Positions 11,946 to 23,866 of a stretch of DNA of 64,000 nucleotides are shown here, piece by piece. The notes beneath the pieces are model-generated. The model searched no databases, was not told where the DNA came from, and saw nothing but the letters and a program-made list of their open reading frames with translations. The position numbers were made by a program, and so were the translations under genes. Every line of letters starts with the position of its first letter. The first letter of the stretch is position 1. The stretch is from Thuidium tamariscinum (Eukaryota > Streptophyta > Bryopsida > Hypnales > Thuidiaceae). The DNA is taken from assembly GCA_947034885.2 (NCBI GenBank), contig OX344754.2, forward strand, positions 10,423,001 through 10,487,000. The letters run 5' to 3'.

Positions 11946-14900
11946 TGTTGTACAATTCCAAATGATTTGAACTTTTTAATGCACGTAAAACATTTGCCTT
12001 GACAAAGGATAACCACCAATTCAAATTTTTGTTCATACAAATTTGACCTTGTAAGTGTGGCTGCTTGGTTTTTTGCAAGGCCAAAATTTTTTTTTCTGTC
12101 AATTCAAATGCTTACATCTTGCAATCTATCAGTGATAGAATATTTTGAAATTTTTTTTTTCATGTTTTCAATCCAATGTACTTCAAGATCCCATGGTTAC
12201 ATGTGTCAAAAAGTGATTTTTTTATAACTTATACTCTTATCAAAAATGACAATTTTAGAGTGTTCTTGATGAAAACATAGTCAAAAACATTTCAAGGTTA
12301 ACAAAAATTTATCATTCAATACATATGTCTTGTGATGGAGCTTCCTATAAAATTCTATTGTTGCTTGGATATGAGGTAATCAATATTATAAGGAGCTTTT
12401 TTCAATGGGCCTCAATCACATTGAGTTTGGTATTATGAACATATGGGAATGTAATCATAAAATTGCTTGGTTGTTGCATCAACCAAAGCATTGTTAATCC
12501 CTTAAAGACAAGATCTAATGCCAATTGATCAAATACCATGTTTGAGCTCAATGCAGTCTATTGAATTGTGTTCAAATACCAATCCTATATTTGTATTACG
12601 TGAAAGCAAGAATTGTATATCATTATGAGAAAATTGAATTTGTTTCATAAAAAATTGTAATTGTTATCAATGTTGTTGCAAGCATTGGAAATAAATATAT
12701 TAAAATAGAAAAAATAATTCAGATTTCTTGAAAATCATATAAAGTAGCCAACCTATTTCTAATCACTTAAGTAATTACACATAGTTAGAGTGCAGTTTTT
12801 TTATTGAAATTTTTTTTCCATGTACAAATTTTTTTTTGGAAGGATAGCATATTTTTCTATAATTTTATTACTCAAAGTGTAATTATTATGAATTTTTTAG
12901 TAGAAGATTCTTCTTAACCTATAATAGGAATATAAACCTTAATATTTCTGACCATAGGCTGATTTCAAAATCCACCAAGTGTTGATTGCATTAAAAAAAG
13001 CCTTACAACCAATCCTAATGTGCCACAATTGCTGTGAGAGTTGCACTACAACTTCATGGAAAGGAAGCAACCTATAGATTGGAAATAGATTGGCTATCTT
13101 AAGAAATAAAAATAGCAATGGAGATTATTGAAAAAATGATTCGATTTTTTATTTTATTTTTTACATCTAAAATTGACACATCAAAGATTTTGAAATCAAG
13201 ATCTATCATTAAACCAAAATTACTATCTTTTTATTTCATTGATGTAAGACATTTTGATAAAAAAAAATTCATTTGCAAAAATAAATTATCAATATATATA
13301 TATATATTTTTAAATTGATGATAAAATCAAATTTTATGATTGAAAAAAAATGAAGGTAGGAATAAATTATATCAATTATAATATGTATATCAAAATAACC
13401 TAAAATTCATACCGTAAATGAAAGTTATAATGAAAAGCATGATTTGGTAATTTAAATTTAAAATTCATTTTTCTAAAATAAAAACGTGAATGTGAAACTT
13501 AATAAATCATGTTATTTTAACACATAGAGCTTGCAATGGCAATAACTTATTTTATTAATAAAAAATTTCGAAAATTTCAAGATGATGTTGAAAGAGATCT
13601 TGTCAATTTTTTTAAAATTAAATCAATTACCAAAAATGGTTATATTGAAAGTTATAATCAAGGTTGAATAAGGCACATTCACTTTTGGGATGTGTAGATC
13701 TTTAAGCCATTAGCCTTGAACCTTAACCAGGTAAATTGTATCAATAAGTCCACCATTCAAACAACTTGTAAATTTTATAATTTTGATACTTATACTAAAA
13801 AAAAAGGGATGTTTTAGAGTAATCATAGTGGAATAGTCCTATAAATAATGATTTCTTTTGAGATTTAAATGAAAAATAAAGGATAAGACATGTACGTTAA
13901 TTAAAATTTTACTAAAAATATTCTAAAAGGTCAATAATTATAAGACAATACTACTAGGAGTCTACGACTATACTTAAAAACACCCCATTCTCTTGTAGTG
14001 TTATCCCTCAAACATACTCACTTGGTCATTTTGTTCAAACCAAACCATGAATTTTTTCATCATTTTCCAACCTAATCTTTTTTGAACTATTTTCCCACAA
14101 AAAACTGAAAACCTCACAATAATATAATTGTGTCTAAGTTAATGGAGTTTTTAGAACATCCAATGTAACAACTAACAACTTGTCTTTTTATGTCAATAAT
14201 GAAGTCCAATGTAAAATCTTCATGCCTTATGTTACACTTTATTATTGATATAAAAACATGATTTGTGGCATTGATTGTCTTCAAAAACTTATCAACTTTG
14301 ATACATAAAAATACAAGTTTCTTATAGAGCCTATTCAACAAATGGTTTCTATTTTCAAACCCAACTAATTTCCATGTTTTTATTCTAATATTTTTTGTTT
14401 GTTCTCTACCACAAATCTTCAAGAACATTGTTAAAACACACACACAAAAAGAAATTGAGAGATCGAAACAACTTCAAACAACAATTTTTCATGTAACCAC
14501 CTCACCTAATTGACAAATTTCTAAGATGAATTTCATCCTACTCTAATTTTCTTAATCTTTTAATTTAATATAAAATATACCAAATTAGTGCAATCCATGC
14601 TAATTTGGTATAAATCCCCTATTTTAGTGCCCTATCACTACTCTAGTGTTTTTATAGTATATTTTAATTTTACTAATCGCTTTTATGTTTTCCCTATTTA
14701 TAAATTTCTTATGGTTTTCAATTCATTTTTAGCTTCAATATCTAATTCTATTCTTTTATTTCTAATTCACTTTTGCATTTTTTGTATTTATGATTTGTAG
14801 CTGATTTACTTCAAAAATCATTTTCAATATGTAGTTTTTTAAAAAATTGTTCAAAATCTAATTCTAATCCAATTTCCTACCTATGTAAATTTTGTTTTCA

Positions 14901-16248
14901 TTTTGGATCAACAATTTTGTCTTTGTTACATTTTTGTTTTTTGTTAAATTCTAATTTCATTTCTTACTTTGTACTATTTTGGTTTTTAATTTATTGCAAT
15001 TATACCGTTTGCATAATTTGGTTATATTACCAAATCTTTCTCAAAGTCTAAAGTTTTTAGTTCAAAACCCTTACTTTTTCCTAGAATTCTCCCTTTGTAT
15101 TTTCTAAATTTTTACCCAAACCCCAAAAAGTTTCAATGCTATCTAATAGAAAACTCCCTAATTGGTGGTTGTAATTTAATTCAATATACTAATACTTTTA
15201 GACTTGTGAATTCAAGCACATAGTTTACATTTTGTCTTTTCTAAAAGGTAAACTAGTAAGGTAGTTCACATAGTACAATTTGCAAAGACTTTAAGTAGAA
15301 AAGTACAATATTCTAAAATGTAGAAATTTAACTATATCCTGACAATTGAACCAATTCTATACTTTTCGAAGTCATTGAGTGATCTACCAATGAATTCTAT
15401 GACGATAATTTAGTTGGCTTAAAGTGCAAGTTTTCATTGACCATACTTCTAAAGAACCAATTGTCTATTCAATGGACATGTAGAATTTGAATAGGTGATC
15501 ATACAAATATTCAATGGAGACATTTATCTTATTTGAAGGAATGTAAAAACCTTTGATCAAATGCTAAGATCATAAATTACATTGCACCCTGAAAATCAAG
15601 GTAGTTTAGTAGTTCAAGCATATAAATTCTCCATCTACTTGTGAAACTTTCATGCATGTAATTAACATAATGCAGTATTATTTTTTTTTAAACCTCATTT
15701 TTGTGAATATTTTCCATTCCAAAAGGAGTCAAAATTCTTCTAACAAGTAATTAAAAGTAATTTTTATTTTCAAAAGCAACACACTATTAAGAAACCCACA
15801 TGAATCAACCATGCATTGATAGGGTATTCAATAGGAATATGTAAATACTAAGTATATTTCTAAAATTTTCCAATAATATTTTGTATATATAAATTAAGTA
15901 TATATAGTAAGTTTATGTAAATTTTACCTTGAAAGAATTATCAACAATACATATTTTAATTTGCATAGTTGTCTAAGAAAACTAGTGAAATCCATGGAAG
16001 GGTCCTTTTGAGTGACAAAGTTTTTAGAAGGAAGTATGTACTACTTTCAGAAAACTATATTTTATCAAAAAGTATCTACTTTTTACCATGGTGATTAGAA
16101 GTTAATCTACCTTTATTTGGATAGAATTCTAAAATTAGGAAAGAAATACCTTTCAATAGAATAAAGTTATAATTTATTTATTGATTTGTTTCGAGAACAA
16201 CTTTCAAAATATGCAATTGAAATTTAAATATATAACAATTACAAAAGA
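11946..16248. other. AT-rich intergenic DNA, no gene seen
   Basis: Only short, unconvincing open frames with simple composition are present (for example 14114-14443 minus). No structured repeat was recognised beyond homopolymer and TA-rich runs such as ATATATATATATAT near 13292. Confidence 0.6.
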
Positions 16249-16977
16249 GGGTCATTGCAAGAAAGGGCGTCCGTTTTTGTAGCGTTTTGGATTTGGACGC
16301 CTTTTTTTTTGGGAGTACTATTTAATTAGAAAAACAATTTTAAAAAAACATGAAAAATATGAAAAATGCATATACCTTAAAGAAGAAGGTTCCCTATGAA
16401 GGAAAAGCTTTGGAAAATTCTTTAAATAGGAGAATTAGAAAAGTGCCAATACTCATGAAAATGGGCATATTTAGATTTTAATTTGTAAAAAACAGGAAAA
16501 GTTATTTTTCTCAAATCTAAAAATTGACCATTTGGGTAGAATTGATGGTGATGAGATTTTACCAAAAAAATTATCTTAGTACCATCATCAATGTTCAAAA
16601 ATTGCATGCAATGGGAGTGCTGTTTGCATGCATGTGGAGGATATAAAATAATGAATTTTTAGATTCCCTTTGGTAGGAATATGCTTTCCTACTATGCAAA
16701 TGCACCATGAAAATTTCTACTTTAGATCATTAAATTTGGGGACTCCAAACATAGTAAAAACCCCTAAACCTCTATTTGTGACAAATTAAGAAAAATGATT
16801 TTTAAATATAATTTTTTTTTAATTTATGAAAAATAAGGGATGTGAAAACCATCAAATTAGAGAGGTCCAATAATTATTTCATATTGTTAGATCTTTAGAT
16901 TCAAAAGTTATAGCAGAAAAGAATGACGTCACTCCCATTGTGACGAAGAATAGGACCAACGTTTCTTGCAATGACCC
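16249..16977 (+). mobile_element. M-family TIR element, copy M4 (diverged body)
   Basis: It starts GGGTCATTGCAAGAAAGGGC and ends CGTTTCTTGCAATGACCC. AAGA flanks both ends (16245-16248 and 16978-16981). At 729 bp it is the usual family length. Its interior has diverged from M1 and M3 but keeps the GGGAGTACT-TAATTAGAAAA block near 16310 and the GGAGAATTAGAAAAGTGCC block near 16430. Confidence 0.9.
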
Positions 16978-16981
16978 AAGA

Positions 16982-19900
16982 GTTGTAAATAGATTCATTC
17001 AATAACAATTCCACAATCTTAAGAACTCTCACAATTAAATAGATAAATAATTGCACTCACACAAATGCACAAAAAGCTTAAAAGAAATTAGCATAAAGGA
17101 TAAAAAGATTATTAGTTGAAATTACAACTTTTCATTTAAATAGATAATGTGATGTCACATCCATTATTGAGTGCTTGTTGAGTACCAATACTTTGTACTT
17201 ATTATAAACAAGTGTCTATTTAACCCATAAAATCCTCTTAAGATTCTATGGAATATTTTGAAAGCTTAGGGCCGTGGATAGGTTCATATAAAGACAATTT
17301 TAATTGGAAAAAATTGAAATTCTTATTTTAGATCGACATTTCTAGAAGCCCTTGACAATATTTCTTTTCTAATGATGTGCTTGAGTTTAGAGTTTTGGGC
17401 CTCAAGAATTTAGCGGCAACTTGGATTACCTAGTATTAGAGAAGGCAAGCAATGAAGCAAGTTGTCAAGTTCTTTTAAAGAACTTCTAAAGGACCAAATT
17501 AAATGAATGCTCAACCTATGCCAGAGATTTCACTTAGCTAGTAATAATGAAGTCAATTTTGGTTGAATATTCATGACACTTTGATAAAAGATGTAAGCAT
17601 ACACTTCCATAGTTGGAATACAATCTTTTTGCCAATAGGGTGCCTAGATCAAAACTCAAAAGCTATATTGCCTTGAGATCATGGAGAAGCTAGAACAACT
17701 TTGAGCAAAATTTGAAGATCAAACTCCTCTTCAACTTTTGGAATTTGGTAGGTATGTAATTCATATGATACAAAATGCAAATGTCAAATAATAACCATAT
17801 CTATTGCAAAATCTCATTTTAGGAGCTAAAAGTGTTTGAGCAAGGTCCTAAAAAACTTTCTTCTAACTTCAAATACTATAACCTTTCAATCAATGCAATC
17901 AAAGCTTTTGAACTTTTTGCCACTCATTCCTTTAATAGTCTTATACTAATTTGTAGTGTTGAGTTCTGAAAAATAGCTTCTTTTTTTTTTCTTTTTTTCA
18001 TTGCCCTAAAATATGACATTTTTCAAAAATTGTATCCAGAATGTACCTTGGGTCTTTAATGGTTAACTTTGATCATTTAAATATCTCACAATCTATAAAG
18101 CCAAATGGCTTGAAATATTTTCTATAAATTCTTATAGTTGTATAGAAAAACAATGTATGTTTGAAGAGAAAAGAAAATGTGTTTTTTCTCAATTTTCACT
18201 CAATGAACTAAGAATCATAGTTTTAAAACAATTTTTGAACTATTAGTGAAAATTCATGAGATTCTTTTGGTAATTGATCATGAAAAGGAAAGATTTGTGT
18301 TGACCATTTGGTATTTTTATTCTTCCAATAATCTGATTTCTCCCATAAATTGAAATCTTACTTGTGTAGTTGTCTTGGGGGACACCTCTTATTGCAAGAT
18401 TTTTTTCATTATCCGTACCTTCATTATCTTTGAAAATTGGCATACAACCAAAAAACATCACTACCTATCTAATCATCAATGATACCAATGTTGGAAGGTC
18501 AAATGGTTCTAATTTTGTTGGGTAGGGCCTATAAATTATTATTGTCTAGCTTCAAATGTTATATTTTTACATCTACATAGCTAGTCAAATGGGTTAGAAT
18601 TATTTCCACAAATTCCTTTAGAGTCTGGTAAAAAATTTAGATTGAAAGTTTGAAAATATTTTTATACTTTAGTTACACTCAATACTCTAGAAAGTGAAGG
18701 TTTTAGACATTCTATTTCAAAAATAGTCAAAGAACTATAGGAGTTAATTAATCTATAGGGAACTTAGTCATGGCATTCATTAATATGATCCTATATAGTT
18801 GTGGAACCTCGAATAGTCAAAATTTACAACCCAACATTTTCGGCACCCTTCAATGTTTATATTGTTCTAAAAACAATAACACCAATTTAGCTACCTTATC
18901 TTACATTTGTGGCTTTGTGCAAAGTAAGGTAGATGGCTTGAAAAGCAACCCTTTAAGGTCTATTCGGCCTTTTTGATGGGTTGAAGATGCCCGAAAATAT
19001 TTCCCCTTATTTTTCATTTAAAGAACCATTGATGTGAAATCTAACCCAAGTGGTTTCATATTTTTCCAAGCATTTATGAATTACTTATGAATTTTCAAAA
19101 AATTCTGCCATAGGTACCTATTTGTGATTCTAGATCTTGCAAAACCCACACATGCGCGGTCTGAAAAAAACCAGGGCTTGACCAAAAACAAGCAGTGAAG
19201 CACTGAAAAAGTAATACTTCAGGTTCCTAAATGCGACCTTTACTAAACTTAAGCCCTAAAACCAACATTGTCTTCACATACTTTTAAGTCCAATTCAAAG
19301 TGCTATAACTTTTGTATCCAATTTTCAAATTCAACAAAACTTGTTGGAAAATTTGCACACTCTCTTCTAGTTTGTGTGATAAAGTTTTCAGATCAATCTA
19401 AGTTATACTGATTTTTTGGGAGTCAATCAAAGTTCACAAGTTCAATTTGAATTCACCAAACTGCATTGAGATGGCTGCAACTTCGGGGGCTTGTATCTTT
19501 TTCATCAAATGTTAGTTTTCAATAAAATGTTTTGGGTTATGTTCTCCTTGAAGCCTAGTTATTGTGGTAAAATTTTCATGTCAATCCAAATTGTTTTGAA
19601 TGTTTGAGAGCAATTCAAAGTTCAAAGTCCCAACATTCTTGGATCACAGTGAACTTTGGCGGCTTATAACTTCTTCATATAAGGTCCGTTTTCAAAAAAA
19701 ATTGTTGAAAAAGTTGCACCTACTAGTATAGTTTGTGTAGCTAAATTTTCATATTAATCCAAGAAGTTATAAGTGACTGAGAGGCATTTTAGTAAGAGGA
19801 TGTTCAGCTGAAAATGTTTTTCTTGCAAAAATGAAATGGACACTTGTCTTGTGTCTACTCTTAGTTTGAAATCGACCCACCCTGGCTCTTATTACACCAT

Positions 19901-21952
19901 ATGTGTTGTATAAACCAACACCTAACAAACCTTATAAAGCTCTGACAATGTCTAGGGTCCATTTCAAAACCACTAAAGGTCGATTTCAGAGCTTTTTATA
20001 GGGATGCTTCTAAATAGACTGTCGCAATTCGAGCCACCTACCTTATAACTTCTACATTCACAACAAACATTGCATCCTTTAGACTATACTGCCTTTGAAA
20101 TAGAACCTAATTTTCAAGCTACAAACATCTTTGAGGATTCTACATGTTAAGCACTATAATCTTACAAGTGATGCATTTGATCCATTCAAAGATTTATCTA
20201 GACCATAGAAAAAAACTGGACTTTTTCATCTTGCATAATTTTCATTGCATCTTTATGCAATTTCAATCAAGAATATCAATCTTCAGTTTTAAATAACCAA
20301 AATTCAATCTCTAGTGACTTTCTAAAATCAACTTTCATGATGTAGTGGAATATATTATTGTGAACAATTGGAGATGAAATTTTCAAGTTTGATTGCATAG
20401 GGAAATAGGGAAATTTCATAAGTACATCTTTGATATAAAAAAAACACCCCCTTAAGTAATAAAAACATGATCAAGGAAGAAATCAATCATATGACTAAAA
20501 TTTGTAAAATTAATATCTCTATATTTTATCTAAATCTTGCCATTTGACCACTACATCCAAACCAATTTTGTGCATTTTAACATAATGGTACAATTTCTTT
20601 GTCAAGATTTAGTTGAAATTTTGAAATATCTATTAATAAAGTTCAACCATATAATGTCTCACATTGATTTTTTCCTTGACCATATTTTTGTTACTTAAAG
20701 GGGTGATTTTTTATATCAAAGCGTTAAGTTGTGCATTGAAATATTTCCTATATACCTATACAATCAAATTAAAGAATTTCATTACTAATTGTTTACAATA
20801 AGATATTACATAAAACCATAAAAATTGACTTGTAAAATTCACCCAAAATAGAATGTTGGTTATTTTGAAATAAAAATTTGGTAGGCTTCATTAGGATTGT
20901 CTTAGGCTATAATGATAATTGTGCATAGGTACCCAAATGTACCAATATTATTGCATATTGTAAAAAAAAACGTGAATGGCTCAAATTAGCTCGTTGGAAG
21001 ATTACAATACTCTATCTATACATCTAACAAAAACATTTCAAAAATCATTCAAGGACTAACAATTTCTTTTGTCCTTGGATACAAGAGATCCAATGCTTCA
21101 ATGCATCTTAGAATCACTTTTAAAAATAGTTTATTCTTTTGATCAAATTAGAAGCTTATTCAAAGATTCATGGGTTATTGCACACCATAATATTCAAACT
21201 CCCATCATATACTTCAGGCACTACTTTTGCATCAAAACTCCACTATTTGCACCAAAATTTGCATTATCAAATTTATTATTTTTGACCACACATGATTCAT
21301 AACTTTCAACTAAAAATTCAAGATGTATCCACCTCTATTACATCTATAAAATATGAATTCGAAAAGATAAGTGAGAAATGTGTTTTTTTGAGACTTTACA
21401 AATGATCTAAAATTTGAGTTTTTGACCTTCAAAGTTATATATAAAGTTTTTTAAACTCTTAAACAATACAAAATCAAAAAAAATATAGGCATTGAAATTT
21501 CAAAAGCTATAACGGAAAAATTAAAAGTTATCATAATAATTCACAACAAGATTTTTACATTTAATATACATGATGCACTATGACAAATAACTCTTTTACT
21601 ATAAATTATCCAATTTCACATACTTTTAGACATTTACAAAATCTTTTTAAGTGGATAAAAAGTTTAGATTGCCTTTCTCCATAATTTGACAACCATCTCA
21701 AATTCAATGTGCATTTATCACAAATATGTTTTATGTTTCATAAAATAATGTTCTTTTGAGCTCAATAACAAAAAACAACATGAGCACCCTTGCATGCAAA
21801 CATCCATACATAAAAAGCTCTAAAATTACAAGTCATTTAAGTCCGCCAAAGTTCTTTGATAAGATACTCAAGAATTTGCATCTTTAAAGATTTCAATCAT
21901 TGAAAAAATTAACTCAATGAAGCTCCATTCAAGTTCATTTAAAGATCTAAAA
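16982..21952. other. AT-rich intergenic DNA, no gene seen
   Basis: The longest open frames are under 80 codons and lack recognisable motifs. A diverged tandem repeat lies at 19290-19790 and is listed separately. 21800-21952 is the 3' flank of NLR1. Confidence 0.6.
19290..19790 (+). repeat. Diverged tandem repeat, about 3 units of 165-190 bp
   Basis: Three successive blocks share the order TATAACTT or GCAACTT, then a TTTTCAA-WAAAA stretch, TTGTTGRAAA-TTGCAC, TAGTTTGTGTRR, AAARTTTTCATRTYAATCYAA and a closing GGGAGTCAATCAAAG-like segment. Divergence is high, so unit edges are approximate. Origin is unknown; it may be an old satellite fragment or a decayed element. Confidence 0.45.
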
Positions 21953-23866
21953 TTAACTTTCTAAATCCAACTTTGTTATAAGACATTTCAAGCCTCCAAT
22001 GTTTTGGGGAAGCACTTTCAAAGATGTACATTCTTCAAGATCTAACTTTTGAAGAGCCTCTAGTTCTCCAATGCTCTTTGGAAGCTCACTCAAGGATTGA
22101 CACCGACATAGATCCAACTTTTTAAGACATTTCAAGCCTCCAATGCTTTGAGGAAGCACTTTCAAAGATGTACATCCTTCAAGATCTAGCTCTTGAAGAG
22201 CCTCTAGTTCTCCAATGGTCTTTGGAAGCTCACTCAAGGATTGACACCCACGTAGATACAACCTTGTAAGACATTTCAAGCCTCCAATGCTTTGAGGAAG
22301 CACTTTCAAAGATGTACATTCTTCAAGATCTAGCTCTTGAAGAGCCTCTAGTTCTCCAATGCTCTTTGGAAGCTCACTCAAGGATTCACACCCACGTAGA
22401 TACAACCTTGTAAGACATTTCAAGCCTCGAATGCTTTGAGGAAGCACTTTCAAAGATGTACATTCTTCAAGATCTAGCTCTTGAAGACCCTCTAGTTCTC
22501 CAATGGTCTTCGAAAGCTCACTCAAGGATTGACACCGACGTAGATCCAACTTTGTAAGACATTTCAAGCCTCCAACGCTTTGGGGAAGCACTTTCAAAGA
22601 TGTACATCCTGCAAGATCTAGCTTTTGAAGAGCCTCTAGTTCGCCAATGCTCTTTGGAAGCTCACTCAAGGATTCACACTCCAATAGACCCAACTTTGTA
22701 AGACATTTCAAGCCTCCAATGCTTTGAGGAAGCACTTTCAAAGATGTACATTCTCTAAGATATAGCTCTTGAAGAGCCTCTAGTTCTTCAATGCTCGTCG
22801 AAAGCTCACTGCAAGATTCACACCCAAATAGACCCAACTTTGTAAGATATTTCAAGCCTCCAATGCTTTGAGGAAGCACTTTCAAAAATGTACATCCTCC
22901 AAGATCTAGCTCTTGAAGAGCCTCTAGTTTGCCAATGCTCTTCGGAAGCTCACTCAAGGATTCACACCCACGTAGATACAACTTTGTAAGACATTTCAAG
23001 CCTCCAATGCTTTGGGGAAGCACTTTCAAAGATGTACATCCTTCAACATTTAGCTCTTGAAGAGCCTCTAGTTCTTCAATGCTCGTCGGAAGCTCACTGC
23101 AAGATTCACACCCAAATAGACCCAACTTTGTAAGACATTTCAAGCCTCCAATGCTTTGAGGAAGCACTTTCAAAGATGTACATCCTCCAAGATTCAGCTT
23201 TTGAAGAGCCTCTAGTGCTCCAATGCTCTTTGGAAGCTCACTCAAGGATTCACACTCCAATAGATCCAACTTTGTAAGATATTTCAAGCCTCCAATGCTT
23301 TGAGGAAGCACTTTCAAAAATGTACATCCTCCAAGATCTAGCTCTTGAAGAGCCTCTAGTTTGCCAATGCTCTTCGGAAGCTCACTCAAGGATTGACACC
23401 CACGTAGATCCAACTTTGTAAGACATTTCAAGCCTCCAATGCTTTGGGGAAGCACTTTCAAAGATGTACATCCTTCAACATTTAGCTCTTGAAGAGCCTC
23501 TAGTTCTTCAATGCTCGTCGGAAGCTCACTGCAAGATTCACACCCAAATAGACCCAACTTTGTAAGACATTTCAAGCCTCCAATGCTTTGAGGAAGCACT
23601 TTCAAAGATGTACATCCTCCAAGACTCAGCTTTTGAAGAGCCTCTAGTTCTCCAATGCTCTTTGGAAGCTCACTCAAGGATTCACACCAATATAGATCCA
23701 ACTTTGTAAGACATTTCAAGCCTCCAATGCTTTGAGGAAGCACTTTCAAAGATGTACATTCTCCAAGATCTAGCTCTTGAAGAGCCTCTAGTTTGCCAAT
23801 GCTCTTCGGAAGCTCACTCAAGGATTGACACCCACGTAGATCCAACTTTGTAAGACATTTCAAGCC
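21953..23866 (-). repeat. 144-bp tandem LRR-coding array in NLR1
   Basis: Thirteen exact-length 144-bp units each encode two 24-residue LRRs (GLKCLTKLDLRGCQSLSELP type, then ELEALQELDLEGCTSLKVLP type). A 432-bp, three-unit higher-order period is visible: the block with TCAACATTTAGCTCTTGAAG and the unusual GCTCGTCGGAAGCTCACTGC recurs at 23041 and 23473. Variation is concentrated at a few predicted surface positions (RG, YW, FG, LE, RR after LDL or LGL) and at synonymous sites. Confidence 0.93.
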
